DNA of 58,366 bases from JAGHBT01 sp035311885 (GCA_964554125.1 CAZKNG010000006.1:1-58366); one strand, 5' to 3'; shown: positions 18,155 through 26,966, numbered from the stretch's first letter. Numbers and translations are program-made. The notes: a model not told the origin generated them from the sequence alone.

Positions 18155-19147
18155 GTGCTGTTTTCTGTATCAATTATAGTTGTAACTATTTTCATGTCAG
18201 CTTTTTTTTCCGGTTCTGAGACAGCGGTCGTTTCCTGCAACAGGCTTAAAGTACGAAACAAAGCGAGAGAAGGATCGTTCAGGGCTCGTATCCTGGAAGA
18301 CCTTTTAGCTACTCCACATTTTCTCCTGTCTATTGTTCTTGTGGGTAATAACTTAGCTATTATTGCCTGTACAGCTGAAGCGACAGCTCTAGCGATAAGA
18401 CTCTTCGGGAATAAGGGGCCGTTAGTCGCGACTATTGTGATTACTCCCGTTTTACTGATCCTCGGAGAAGTTGTTCCCAAGGCATCTTTTTTATACCATT
18501 CAGATAGAACTTCTATCTTTGTTGCCCCCATTCTCAAAGTTTTTTCATATATTCTCTGGCCTTTTGTCAAACCTGCCGCGCTGCTGACGGCAATCCCCTC
18601 GAAGATAGCCGGAAAGAGCGGCAGGAAAGAAAATTTCATGTCTACACGTGAAGAGCTGATATACCTCTACAGCGGTATTAGAGATAAAGGTATTATCAAA
18701 GAAAGGGAAAAGAAGATTATTGACAGTGTTTTTCATTTCGGCGTTGTAAAGGCGGCTGATTTGATGCTGCCTGTAAGTGAAGTTATATCGTTTCCATATA
18801 CAAGTTCTATATCGGAGGTTATAGAAGCCGCCAATAAATATCCATATTCCCGTTATCCACTTGTTTCTCCGAAATCGGGTAATGTTGTAGGTGTTATTTC
18901 TCTGTTTGATTTACTTGGAATAGAGAGCGGGGAGAAACTCACCTCTCTTATGCATAAACCATTTTTTGCAGCTGAGGATGAACTCGCTGAAGATCTCCTT
19001 GTAAGGATGAAGAGTGAACCGCTTCATTTCGCTATAGTCATAAGCGATATGGGCCGGTTTAAGGGGATATTGACATTAGAAAATATAATTGAAAGTATAG
19101 TTGGAGATATAGCCAGTGAGCATGAGTTATCGGAAATCGAAGGATAA
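18155..19147 (+). CDS. CNNM/CorC-type membrane protein, shorter paralogue
   Basis: 330 residues from GTG 18155, close behind the stop of copy 1. The same opening motif FFSGSETAVVSCNRLK is at residues 15-30, with membrane helices to about 150 (including ILGEVVPKASFLYHSD). A CBS pair follows, from AADLMLPVSEVISFPYTSS to SDMGRFKGILTLENIIESIVGDI. It lacks the C-terminal CorC_HlyC domain present in copy 1, so it is a natural short form, not a truncation by frameshift. Tandem CNNM pairs may form heterodimers; this is inference. It converges on the nuclease gene with an 18-base gap. Confidence 0.86.
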   Translation: MLFSVSIIVVTIFMSAFFSGSETAVVSCNRLKVRNKAREGSFRARILEDLLATPHFLLSIVLVGNNLAIIACTAEATALAIRLFGNKGPLVATIVITPVLLILGEVVPKASFLYHSDRTSIFVAPILKVFSYILWPFVKPAALLTAIPSKIAGKSGRKENFMSTREELIYLYSGIRDKGIIKEREKKIIDSVFHFGVVKAADLMLPVSEVISFPYTSSISEVIEAANKYPYSRYPLVSPKSGNVVGVISLFDLLGIESGEKLTSLMHKPFFAAEDELAEDLLVRMKSEPLHFAIVISDMGRFKGILTLENIIESIVGDIASEHELSEIEG

Positions 19148-19165
19148 ACAGGTAGTAATAAAAGT

Positions 19166-20143
19166 CTATTTATCACATATTCTGAGGAAATTACAGCGCG
19201 CGCATTTACTGGTTCTGTTAGGAGGAAAGTATCGATATTCGAGAGGAATGTTTTTTTTGATATCATTATCTTTAAGTACGGAGGATAATTTCCTTATCCC
19301 TTTTGTAAGGCGAACCCGTGCGGCGGCAATACTTTCTTCGCTTGTTGTGTAGGTTTGCTCTGTGGCTTCATCAAGTAGATTTACCTCACGCAGACTTATA
19401 TTTTCGGCCGGCTCACCCAGTATCGCGGCAGCGTAATATCCGTATATATTCAGCTGATCAAGGGCCTTACCTGTTTTTGTTTTAACGGAAGATGATCTGC
19501 CGCTGTATGTTTTCCAGTCGACAATGTTGAATCTGTTGTCACAACCTCGAAAGATAAAATCGGTTTTTAGAAATACCGTGGCTTTTTCGAATTGGAAAGA
19601 CTGGGCGAATTCGGAAAAGTCTATATCCTCGATTACCCATTCGGACGGGTCTGTCTTTGAGATCATCTCCAGAATAGAGCTGGAAAGGAGTGCTCTGACA
19701 GCTTCAACACATTCATCGTGAGTTTTTTTCAGCTCCCCGGCCGGTATGTCAATTCCGTACTCATGATCCCGGAGTGCCAACCAGTTAGTATTTAATTTAC
19801 CCCGCTTCTTTTTAGGTTCACGCAGGTATTTTTTATCTTTAGAAAATCTGAACTGTTTTTCAAAGGATTCAACAGTATAATTTATAACGTCATCTTCAGC
19901 CGGGATTCTCTTTTTAACCCGGGTGGACTGAAGGATTTTTGAAGCTATATAGTGGATAAGCTGACCGCGCCAGAGGGGGAGAGAAACAAGACGTTTGAGT
20001 TTGTACGCTTTGCGTGAAATTACAGGCGCGTCCGCGTTCCATCCGCCCCAGCTTAGATAGTAATGAAAATAATAAGCTCTTCTGCATGAATCAAAAAGGG
20101 CTTCACGCGAAATCGACCACCCGAAATTATTCTTAAATACCAT
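19166..20143 (-). CDS. PD-(D/E)XK nuclease-family protein with a likely Fe-S cluster (Cas4/AddB-like)
   Basis: ATG 20143 sits one base after the upstream gene's stop (TAGAATG); the frame runs 23 codons further but into that gene. 325 residues. Visible: SISREALFDSCRRAYYFHY at the N-terminus, GQLIHYIASKIL (helix with catalytic His/Glu position), the nuclease core FNIVDWKTYSG (Asp and xxK), then DQLNIYGYYAA and C-terminal SKCARCNFLRIC. The single N-terminal Cys plus the C-terminal trio match the 4Fe-4S staple of AddB, Cas4 and RecB-like exonucleases. No helicase or cas gene is adjacent, so a DNA-repair or defence role is open. Confidence 0.8.
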   Translation of the reverse strand: MVFKNNFGWSISREALFDSCRRAYYFHYYLSWGGWNADAPVISRKAYKLKRLVSLPLWRGQLIHYIASKILQSTRVKKRIPAEDDVINYTVESFEKQFRFSKDKKYLREPKKKRGKLNTNWLALRDHEYGIDIPAGELKKTHDECVEAVRALLSSSILEMISKTDPSEWVIEDIDFSEFAQSFQFEKATVFLKTDFIFRGCDNRFNIVDWKTYSGRSSSVKTKTGKALDQLNIYGYYAAAILGEPAENISLREVNLLDEATEQTYTTSEESIAAARVRLTKGIRKLSSVLKDNDIKKNIPLEYRYFPPNRTSKCARCNFLRICDK

Positions 20144-20144
20144 T

Positions 20145-20612
20145 CTATTTCTTAGCGAACACTCTTCTGTGAACTCTGTTCTGTAGTCTGTAACTTCCGA
20201 ATTCGTAGTCAAATTTCATTTCCTGTTTTCCCCGAAGAGCAACCTTTCTTGAAGTATACATGTAGAGATGATATTTATTCGAGGTTCGCTGCTGGGCCAG
20301 CCCGGGAATCTCATCAATCTTGAAAATCCAGGCCCGGAGGGTGCTCAAATCAGCACAGGCGACAAAATCCGCCCTGCAATCTGTCGAAATCCACCAGTCG
20401 AGAGCGTATTTACCCTTGCCGCCGGCTTTCTTCGGTTTCAGATTCGTTGTTGTCGTAATAAGATATTCCCGCTTTGGTCTTGATAAGCTGATGACAAGAT
20501 CGGTTGCTTCGTCGCCCTCTCTGCAATTGAGGCCTTCACGGAGAAGAATCGATTCTATGAGAAATCTGCCGCTTTTCCCGATAGTGTATTTTGAAATCCT
20601 TTTCAATATCAA
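20145..20612 (-). CDS. Uncharacterised 155-residue protein between acpS and a nuclease gene
   Basis: Not recognised. It overlaps the acpS stop by four bases and ends one base before the nuclease ATG, so it is almost certainly translated as part of that operon. No signal peptide or membrane segment. The N-terminal GRFLIESILLREGLNCREG, a following DLVIS strand, KREYLITTTTN and RADFVACADLSTLRAWIFKIDEIPG resemble the order of elements in small PD-(D/E)XK proteins (helix, D strand, ExK strand, AD-FVA). The ExK lysine position is not conserved (ITTTTN), so it may be an inactive relative. This is a weak fold-level guess. Confidence 0.65.
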   Translation of the reverse strand: MILKRISKYTIGKSGRFLIESILLREGLNCREGDEATDLVISLSRPKREYLITTTTNLKPKKAGGKGKYALDWWISTDCRADFVACADLSTLRAWIFKIDEIPGLAQQRTSNKYHLYMYTSRKVALRGKQEMKFDYEFGSYRLQNRVHRRVFAKK

Positions 20613-20989
20613 CCCCCTTCCATTACTACAACTGCCTGAGCAATATCAGCGTCGTGTGAGATACTAAGGTGTATGGTAGAAATATTTCTTTTCTTTATAA
20701 TCTTTTCAATCTCAGGTGATAGCATAAAGTACGGCTTTCCATCTTCGTTGTTTAAAATTGAGATACCCTTTATTGGAATTCCGCGCATCAGCCCATAACC
20801 CAGGGCTTTAAGAAAAGCTTCACGAGCCGCGAATCTGCCTGCAAAGAATGAAGCGTTATCTTTACGTTTCATCCCTTTTTCTATTTCTTCCTCAGTGTAT
20901 ATTCTTGTAAGAAAACGTCTGCCGTACCTTCTGATTATTCTCTTAATTCTTGAAATAGATGTAACGTCTGTGCCTATTCCGTAAATCAT
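20609..20989 (-). CDS. acpS: Holo-[acyl-carrier-protein] synthase
   Basis: AcpS moves 4'-phosphopantetheine from CoA to the serine of acyl carrier protein. Start ATG 20989 has GGAG close upstream; a TTG codon lies directly before it. 126 residues, the family norm. Motifs: IYGIGTDVTSISRI with the Mg-binding Asp, FFAGRFAAREAFLKALG with the catalytic Glu/Lys pair, and HLSISHDADIAQAVVV at the end. It heads a three-gene operon with the 155-residue protein and the PD-(D/E)XK protein, an unusual neighbourhood for acpS. Confidence 0.95.
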   Translation of the reverse strand: MIYGIGTDVTSISRIKRIIRRYGRRFLTRIYTEEEIEKGMKRKDNASFFAGRFAAREAFLKALGYGLMRGIPIKGISILNNEDGKPYFMLSPEIEKIIKKRNISTIHLSISHDADIAQAVVVMEGG

Positions 20990-21209
20990 CAAATCTCCGC
21001 TGTCTTATTCCATTAAGCCGGCAATAAGGCGTTATTCCCCGTTTTTAAGATAAAGGGCTTTTATTCAATATTGTAGTGGACTATCATCACGGGTAAACAA
21101 AAGTTTAGCAGATTTTATAATATTATTAAACAATTAACTGCCGGTTGATCGAAATATTAACAGAAAGAGTCGGGCCGCCCTACTAAAACCTCTAAAAAGG
21201 AAGATTTAC

Positions 21210-22085
21210 ATGGTCTTTTATGATAAACCGCTCTGGCGTCCTCCGAGTGAAGCAAACTCTTTGATACTGCAGGCAACGATTGGATGTTCTCACAACCGCT
21301 GCCTTTTTTGCTATATGTATCGGGGTAAGAGATTCAGAGTCAGGAGGTGGGAGGATTTAAAAAGTGATATTGACCGGTTCTCGAGGTTATTGCCGGATAC
21401 GCGAAAGGTTTTCTTGGCTGATGGAGACGCTTTTGTTTTGAGCCCGAAGCGGTTAGAACAGATATTGGACTATCTGAACAGATCATTCCCCCGGCTTAAG
21501 CGTGTCAGCTGCTACGCCAGCCCGGGTAATCTCATGAAGAAGTCTGCCGGAGAGATGAAGAGATTAAGAGATAGAAAACTTACAATAGTATATTATGGGG
21601 TTGAAAGTGGAGACCCGGACCTTTTGCGCAGGATAGAGAAGGGGGCTGGTCCGGAAGAGATCGAGGAGGGCTGCGGAAAAGCCGCTTCAGCGGGGATAAA
21701 ACTTTCTGTTACAGTTATCCTGGGTCTCGCGGGTAAGAAGGGAAGCCTGAGGCACGCGGAAGAAACATCAAGCCTCGTCTCAAAGATAAACCCCCGCTAT
21801 TTATCTGTTCTTACCTTGATGCTCGGACAACACGCCGGTGAATACGAAAGAGAGATGGGAGCCGGCTTTGAATTTAATTCTCCCGCGGATGATATTAGAG
21901 AACTAAGGGTACTGATAGGCGGCCTGGATGTCGAGAAATGCATATTCAGGAGTAATCACGCTTCGAACTATCTTTCTCTTAAAGGCGTCCTGAATAAAAA
22001 CAGAAAAAGACTGATAGAGACTATTGATCAGGCCCTTAAAGACCCCCGATTTTACTTAAGAAATGCGCAGATGAGGGGGTTATAG
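21210..22085 (+). CDS. Radical SAM protein with CX4CX2C cluster motif
   Basis: 291 residues. The cluster cysteines are C26, C31 and C34 in ATIGCSHNRCLFCYMYRG, spaced CX4CX2C and not the usual CX3CX2C; a known uncharacterised radical SAM family carries this GCS-N-C-FC-MY signature. The barrel continues with KVFLADGDAFVLSP (SAM ribose/GGE-like position), VSCYASPGNLM, VYYGVESGDPDLLRRI (acidic SAM-binding strand) and VTVILGLAG. There is no extra Fe-S C-terminal domain. The reaction is unknown. The gene stands alone, divergent from acpS. Confidence 0.85.
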   Translation: MVFYDKPLWRPPSEANSLILQATIGCSHNRCLFCYMYRGKRFRVRRWEDLKSDIDRFSRLLPDTRKVFLADGDAFVLSPKRLEQILDYLNRSFPRLKRVSCYASPGNLMKKSAGEMKRLRDRKLTIVYYGVESGDPDLLRRIEKGAGPEEIEEGCGKAASAGIKLSVTVILGLAGKKGSLRHAEETSSLVSKINPRYLSVLTLMLGQHAGEYEREMGAGFEFNSPADDIRELRVLIGGLDVEKCIFRSNHASNYLSLKGVLNKNRKRLIETIDQALKDPRFYLRNAQMRGL

Positions 22086-22162
22086 AATCTTTGTCAAATG
22101 TGGGATGATAACCGTTCTTTGGCTTAGTTAACGCCTTATAAGTGAAAATCCGGGCTGGCATG

Positions 22163-23122
22163 TTATCTTCTGAATAATCTTCTAATCCATGAATCCGAGA
22201 CGTAGGTGTCGTAGTTTACTCTAACCCCGCCCCAGCGTTCCTTGTAGTCTATAAGACTGTGCGCGTAAGCAGGAGAGGCGCCGAGATTAATCTTACTGAT
22301 CCCCTTGGTGATCGCGAGATTAATCGCGCTTGTCAGCAGAAGATGGTTTGGTTTCAGATGCCTTTTGGAATAGTCCGACACGGTCTGCCAGTTGAAAAGT
22401 GTATCATTATGGATAAAGTTTATACATGATCCAATCATCGTATGGTTTTGTGTAAGAGCGTTCCAGTAGATCATCTTTGAGTCATCCAGGACATCCAGAA
22501 TGGCGCGAAAGAACCGTTTGCTGTAAAGGGGTTTTCTCTGTTCATGCCGTTTTCCCGTCATAAGATAAAGTTTGTAGAAGTCATCAAGATGATCCCTGTT
22601 ACTTATTGTAATCTCGGTTGTATCGGCTTTCAGTCCAGCTCTTACGTGTCCGTTTATTTTCTTGTCCGGAGGGTCATGTCTTCCGTTTCCGTTTAACTTT
22701 ATTATGTGCGTAAAAACCTGGCGGGAGCTCAGGAACGGCTCACTGATTTTTGCCAGTTTACCCTCGAAGTCTGTAATTGCAATACGTGAAAACCTGTTGT
22801 TTTTTAAATATTCGATAAGATACGCGTTGAATAAATCCCGCTGGGTTTCATTTGCTCCTTTTCCGAGAATGACTTCTCCGTACGTGCCGTAGGGCATTGA
22901 ATAGAATGATTTAAACCCCAACTTTCTCGTAATTACAGCCGGCATCCCTATTATAAATTTACCATTCTCAATTCCGGTCAGAAAGACAGAGTGAGCTTTG
23001 TGGCCAAGGCCGGAAGAGCAGATGTCGGCCCATTGCCTCGTGTGAAAGAAACTTCCGTTTAAGGCAAGCTTGTCCCACATCTTTACATCAATAGATTTGC
23101 GGTCAAATACTTTGAATTCCAT
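22163..23122 (-). CDS. FemAB/BioF2-like GNAT-fold acyltransferase (Acetyltransf_6)
   Basis: 319 residues with no signal peptide. N-terminal half: SFFHTRQWADICSSGLGHK, the family's typical tryptophan segment, and FYSMPYGTYGEVILG. C-terminal GNAT half: IGSCINFIHNDTLFNWQTVSDYSKRHLKPNHLL, then KINLGASPAYAHSLIDYKERWGG, a motif common to FemAB-like proteins of polysaccharide and peptidoglycan loci (FKxxWGG). Family members attach amino acids or acyl groups to peptidoglycan or glycans; the substrate here is unknown. It opens a run of minus-strand accessory genes. Confidence 0.8.
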   Translation of the reverse strand: MEFKVFDRKSIDVKMWDKLALNGSFFHTRQWADICSSGLGHKAHSVFLTGIENGKFIIGMPAVITRKLGFKSFYSMPYGTYGEVILGKGANETQRDLFNAYLIEYLKNNRFSRIAITDFEGKLAKISEPFLSSRQVFTHIIKLNGNGRHDPPDKKINGHVRAGLKADTTEITISNRDHLDDFYKLYLMTGKRHEQRKPLYSKRFFRAILDVLDDSKMIYWNALTQNHTMIGSCINFIHNDTLFNWQTVSDYSKRHLKPNHLLLTSAINLAITKGISKINLGASPAYAHSLIDYKERWGGVRVNYDTYVSDSWIRRLFRR

Positions 23123-23301
23123 CTATTTTCTCTATCCCGATAGCGGAGGGGTAATCTCGGTTTTTAAGCAATCTATCCTGTAAACAAATATTATATAAGT
23201 AGACAGTACTGTAATTTAATATCTGATATGTAAATAGTCAATAAGCCAACCGGCGGCCCCGTCATTTGTCCGAGTTAATTGGGATTGCCCGGGAATACTA
23301 C

Positions 23302-24204
23302 TTAACCGGTTATTGTACAATTTCTTCCCGCTGTTTTACCTTTGTACATAAGTTTATCTGCTCTTTTGATAAGGCTTTCCATGGTATCGTCTTCTTTAGC
23401 CAGCGTGGCGCCTACAGAAATTGTAATCTGCAATATTCTGTCATTGTAACTTATATATGAATTTGCTATGAGAGTCCGGACTCTATTTCCTATATTTGTC
23501 AGTTGGTTTTCATCTACATTTCTAATAATACCAATAAATTCTTCACCACCCCAGCGTCCGTATAAATCAAATGATCTGGAGTTAGCAGTAAATGTATTGG
23601 CAGAGGATATAAGGACCTCATCTCCTGCATCATGTCCATATGTATCGTTGATTTTTTTAAAATGATCAATATCCATAAAAAGGATGGCGAAATCTGTATT
23701 ATAACGTTTTTTCTCTTCCAATTTAATTTTGATCTCTTTTTCAATATATCTTCTGTTTGCCAGTTGAGTAAGGTTGTCAAGGAAAGACAGCTTTTTAAGT
23801 TCTTTTACCAATTGTTCATTTACCGCCTGGTTGCTAATATCGGTGAATAATTCTATACCACCAATAATATGACCGTCTTTGTCGGTCAATGTGCTAACAC
23901 GAATAGAGACAGGTATTCTGTGACCCTTCTTGTGGTGCATGTACACTTCAGCTACACGGGGTTTTCCGTCATCCATGGTTGCAGCGAGGGGGCACATGCC
24001 GGTGCAAAGGTTATTCCCTTCACTATCGATGTGTGTCAAAATATTATCAGAACAGAAAGTCCCCAAAACCTCATCAGCAGTAAATCCTGAAATCTGCGCG
24101 GCAGCTTTATTCCAGTATGTTATGACTCTGTTGGGGTCTACAAAATATAAACCATCATGGAGGTTTTCGATTATCTTTTTATAGGAATCTTCTTCCAATT
24201 TCAT
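23302..24204 (-). CDS. PAS-GGDEF diguanylate cyclase
   Basis: 300 residues: a PAS domain at about 5-125 (IENLHDGLYFVDPNRVITYWNKAAAQISGF, then a PAC-like GGIELFTDISNQ) and a GGDEF domain at about 145-300. The active site is GGEEF within GRWGGEEFIGIIRN, and RSFD five residues before it is an intact RxxD inhibitory site. MDIDHFKKINDTYGHDAGDEVL is the canonical Mg-GTP segment. It makes cyclic di-GMP from two GTP, tuned by whatever the PAS domain senses (heme, flavin or a small ligand). No membrane segment, so cytosolic. Possible outputs are the surface-polysaccharide genes in the window, which is inference. Confidence 0.93.
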   Translation of the reverse strand: MKLEEDSYKKIIENLHDGLYFVDPNRVITYWNKAAAQISGFTADEVLGTFCSDNILTHIDSEGNNLCTGMCPLAATMDDGKPRVAEVYMHHKKGHRIPVSIRVSTLTDKDGHIIGGIELFTDISNQAVNEQLVKELKKLSFLDNLTQLANRRYIEKEIKIKLEEKKRYNTDFAILFMDIDHFKKINDTYGHDAGDEVLISSANTFTANSRSFDLYGRWGGEEFIGIIRNVDENQLTNIGNRVRTLIANSYISYNDRILQITISVGATLAKEDDTMESLIKRADKLMYKGKTAGRNCTITG

Positions 24205-24273
24205 AGTAACCGTCGTATAAACCTTTTTTTGTTATATGTTCAGCCGAACATTACTCGCGTCAGCTGTATCTGA

Positions 24274-24489
24274 TTATTTGAACAACGATTTCAGCCACCG
24301 CAATGCCTCAGAATAATCCTCAGTATCAAGAATGAATTCCTGACCTCTGCCAACAGAGTTCAGTGTAGCATATTTACCTTCAAGATCCCATCTGCTCATC
24401 TTAGAATGATAGCTTAATGGTTTACGGCCTTTATCCGGATAAAACCATTTCGGCAACCTTTGCGGCTCAATATCATTTTCATTGTTCAA
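24274..24489 (-). CDS. Small uncharacterised protein, 71 residues
   Basis: Not recognised. 71 residues, polar and soluble, with RLPKWFYPDKGRKPLSYHSKMSRWDLEGKY and a C-terminal helix YSEALRWLKSLFK. The frame starts 26 bases after the C_GCAxxG gene on the same strand, and base composition matches that gene. A perfect short hairpin (ATGTTC-AGCC-GAACAT, 24236-24251) lies just beyond the stop. Short, so coding status is likely and not certain. Confidence 0.5.
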   Translation of the reverse strand: MNNENDIEPQRLPKWFYPDKGRKPLSYHSKMSRWDLEGKYATLNSVGRGQEFILDTEDYSEALRWLKSLFK

Positions 24490-24515
24490 ATCCCTGTTTG
24501 TCTAAAGTCAAGGGG

Positions 24516-24977
24516 CTAGCCGTTATTTTCAGCTATAACACCAGCTGCAATTTCAGCCGCCCTGCCTGTTATCCGCAAACACCGCTTATCAAGCTTCTGC
24601 TCTTTGAACATGGTCTGTCCTTCGGGAGTGCTCAGGTCACAGCCGCCTAATAAATCATAACAGTCGCGGCTGCCAAATTCTTTTTCAAATGCGGAAATTA
24701 GTTGTTGAGCTGCAATGTATGAAGGCTCAGCAGAATCCTTCGCGCTCGAACGGCCAAATGTTAAACTTATACCCATGATCGCGCCCGTTAGCGCGCCGCA
24801 CATTCCGCACGTGCGGGACATACCGCTGCAGAAAGATGTAGCTGCCCGGGGTAGAAACTCTGAATCTAAGCCCTGGGCCTTCGCGATGGCCGTAACAACA
24901 CTCTCAGCACAGAATAAGCCGGACTCAAATAATTCTTCGGCCGATTTTCTAACTTCAGGTATTTTAGATGTTTCCAT
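24516..24977 (-). CDS. C_GCAxxG_C_C family redox-type protein
   Basis: 153 residues. The family pattern is clear: LFCAESVVTAIAKAQG, then FCSGMSRTCGMCGALTGAIMGISL, and a C-terminal DCYDLLGGCDLSTPEG with a last Cys in KRCLRITGRAAEIA. These conserved cysteines and glycines are the hallmark of a small redox-protein family often beside oxidoreductases or metal-related genes; its biochemistry is unknown. The ATG follows AAAGGAG with 6 bases spacing. Such proteins are frequent cargo of accessory regions. Confidence 0.85.
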   Translation of the reverse strand: METSKIPEVRKSAEELFESGLFCAESVVTAIAKAQGLDSEFLPRAATSFCSGMSRTCGMCGALTGAIMGISLTFGRSSAKDSAEPSYIAAQQLISAFEKEFGSRDCYDLLGGCDLSTPEGQTMFKEQKLDKRCLRITGRAAEIAAGVIAENNG

Positions 24978-25017
24978 TACATACTCCTTTGAAAAAAAAC
25001 GGCAATGCCGATGGTAT

Positions 25018-25108
25018 TTGCCGCTTGACCCTCAAATGGGACTGGCAGTCCGGGTGATTTTCAGCCGCAATGAGAAACGCGTCATTCTGGTGCAGCGTCT
25101 TGTTAGCT
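25018..25108 (-). repeat. attC-like half site plus imperfect hairpin
   Basis: On the minus strand, 30 bases past the formyltransferase stop, AGCTAAC-4-CGCTGCA (25108-25091) has the layout of an integron attC left end (R''-L''). Beyond it the arms near 25018-25045 and 25047-25071 form an imperfect palindrome with a perfect GGACTG-C-CAGTCC core. A matching right end (L'-R') before the next gene is not found, so the site is degenerate or truncated. Confidence 0.4.
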
Positions 25109-25137
25109 GGCTTTTCAAATTTCGAAAAATAATAGTC

Positions 25138-25953
25138 CTACTTCATCTCAATTATTGGTAATTTTTTATAACGGGAAGGCTTCTTCAACATTATATCTAT
25201 TAGATTATTTCTTTCAATATATTGTATTTGTTTATCTAATAAATGATTCCATTGTATGAGATAAGTCAAATACCCCAATGAAAAATCTTGTTTTTTAAAA
25301 TTTAGATGTTCGCTATTATTCAATTTGTCAATTACTTCTAAAATCAATTCAGTACCTAAATATGTCAGTTGCATATTGATAGAATGCAAGGTGTCATTGG
25401 ATTTAATTTCGGCCCTTCTTTGTGCTAAAACACTTCCTCCATCGATATCTTTAGTTAATTTATGTATTGTAACACCAATGTTATAAGGATCCCAATTGAT
25501 AAGTGCCCACTCCGTGCAATGTGTTCCTCGATAATAAGGAGAAAGTCCCCAGTGTAGGTTTAAAGCCAATCCAGAATTATGCAAAATATGATCTTTCACG
25601 ATTGTTGTTCCGTGATCTAAAATCAAATCAGGCTTAATTTCTTTGACCCGATTAAACACTATGTCTGAATTGATATTATCTGTCTCCAAATATGGAATAT
25701 TTTTATCTAAGGTCTCCCATTTGTTTCCAAACCAGGCATTGTAATCGACTGTTTTATTTTTCTTCTGTAAAATTTTCCTTTTCAATATATCAAAGCTTCC
25801 CCGGAAACCATGTTTTTTTACCTCTGAGAATATATTACGCGACAAAAACTTTGGTTTTTCAATTATAACTTCTGTTATTTGATGTTCACTATTAATTTTA
25901 TTTGCAAAGTAAATTAATGGAGGATTTGGTCTAATAAGACACACTATTTTCAT
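25138..25953 (-). CDS. Formyltransferase-family protein (methionyl-tRNA formyltransferase-like fold)
   Basis: 271 residues. The catalytic region is intact: DLILDHGTTIVKDHIL, then LNLHWGLSPYYRGTHCTEWAL with the Asn and His of the N-H-D triad, and HKLTKDIDGGSVLAQ with the Asp. The usual C-terminal tRNA-binding domain of Fmt is absent; the tail is short and basic. Such free-standing formyltransferases formylate amino sugars or amino acids in surface-glycan and natural-product pathways. The start overlaps the deacetylase end by 23 bases, implying co-translation. It is visibly more AT-rich than flanking genes, suggesting transfer. Exact substrate unknown. Confidence 0.82.
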   Translation of the reverse strand: MKIVCLIRPNPPLIYFANKINSEHQITEVIIEKPKFLSRNIFSEVKKHGFRGSFDILKRKILQKKNKTVDYNAWFGNKWETLDKNIPYLETDNINSDIVFNRVKEIKPDLILDHGTTIVKDHILHNSGLALNLHWGLSPYYRGTHCTEWALINWDPYNIGVTIHKLTKDIDGGSVLAQRRAEIKSNDTLHSINMQLTYLGTELILEVIDKLNNSEHLNFKKQDFSLGYLTYLIQWNHLLDKQIQYIERNNLIDIMLKKPSRYKKLPIIEMK

Positions 25954-26932
25954 TTCTCTTTCCTTTCAGTGCCTTTCTGATCTTGTTTAACAATTGTAGG
26001 TCACTGCGAAATGATGCGCATTGAATATCTATATTTTTATTTCCCCAAAGTATAAAACGATTCAGTAAGAAAGCATCATCCCCTTTTATATTTATTGGCA
26101 ATTTATTTTTAAGCCCAACTACTGTTATGCCAAGTTTAATATCGCATTCCTTCAAAACGTCTATTACATCTGATGAAAAAATACCATTCGGATAAGAAAT
26201 GATAATAGGCTTTATCCCTGTAATATTGAATATCGACTTTTGAGCATTTTCTATTTCAAACTTAATCTCAGGAGGAGAATAGTTTGTTAATATAGCATGA
26301 TTACTTGTATGATTTCCCAGAAAAACAAATTCTTCTTTAGAGAATTTCTTTAACTCAAGGGGGGTGAACGGCCTATCAATATCACTAATTGGGTGTAAGG
26401 CTTTTACACCAAAATTCTCTGTTATGTATTGTTCTATCTCAGAATTTTTCTTTTGCATTTGTGATGCAATTTCTTTTCTCACTTTTTCAATTTCGACACC
26501 TTTTTTTAATCTTTCTCGATAAATAACATCCCACCAAAAGCATTTATTTTGTGTAATATGATTAGATGAGATAAAGAATACCGCAGGGACTTGATATTCT
26601 TGTAATATTGACAATGCAAGATGATTGTTATAGTAACCATCATCAAATGTAATGAGAACATATTTTTTATCGGTTTCAAGTCCATTTAGAATATCTTGAG
26701 GAGATATGAAAAGGTAATCATGTTTCAAGTAGTATTCAACAAATTGACGAAAAATTTTAGTCGTTATTGCTTGTTGGGGATCAACATGATTAAGCGCAAT
26801 TTCACTTTCATCATTAAACAATTCATGAAAAAGGAACGTAATCACAGAGTTCTTTTCTTTAAAAAGTGAACCATAGGTTGCTGAAATTAATTCATCGAGG
26901 TTTTCAATAATTGAAATTATCGTATTTTTCAT
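25931..26932 (-). CDS. Polysaccharide deacetylase-family (CE4/NodB-like) protein
   Basis: 333 residues. NodB motif 1 is YVLITFDDGYYNNHLALSIL, with the paired Asp of the catalytic/metal site; VPAVFFISS follows. Motif 2 is FLGNHTSNHAILT (HxxxH metal ligands), then PIIISYPNGIFSSDVI (motif 3 position) and CDIKLGITVVG. No signal peptide, so it probably acts on a cytoplasmic or lipid-linked sugar. Paired with the formyltransferase it suggests N-deacetylation and then N-formylation of an amino sugar, which is inference. AT-rich relative to the window. Confidence 0.85.
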   Translation of the reverse strand: MKNTIISIIENLDELISATYGSLFKEKNSVITFLFHELFNDESEIALNHVDPQQAITTKIFRQFVEYYLKHDYLFISPQDILNGLETDKKYVLITFDDGYYNNHLALSILQEYQVPAVFFISSNHITQNKCFWWDVIYRERLKKGVEIEKVRKEIASQMQKKNSEIEQYITENFGVKALHPISDIDRPFTPLELKKFSKEEFVFLGNHTSNHAILTNYSPPEIKFEIENAQKSIFNITGIKPIIISYPNGIFSSDVIDVLKECDIKLGITVVGLKNKLPINIKGDDAFLLNRFILWGNKNIDIQCASFRSDLQLLNKIRKALKGKRNENSVSY

Positions 26933-26966
26933 AACAATCTTCTTTTAAAGCCAGCTTGCTTGCAAA

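Noticed and set aside
24232..24251. Hairpin ATGTTC-AGCC-GAACAT with ATATAAC beside it, considered as another attC end
   Set aside because: ATATAAC breaks the R'' consensus and no L box (CGCTGCA) follows; listed only as a short hairpin next to the 71-residue gene.
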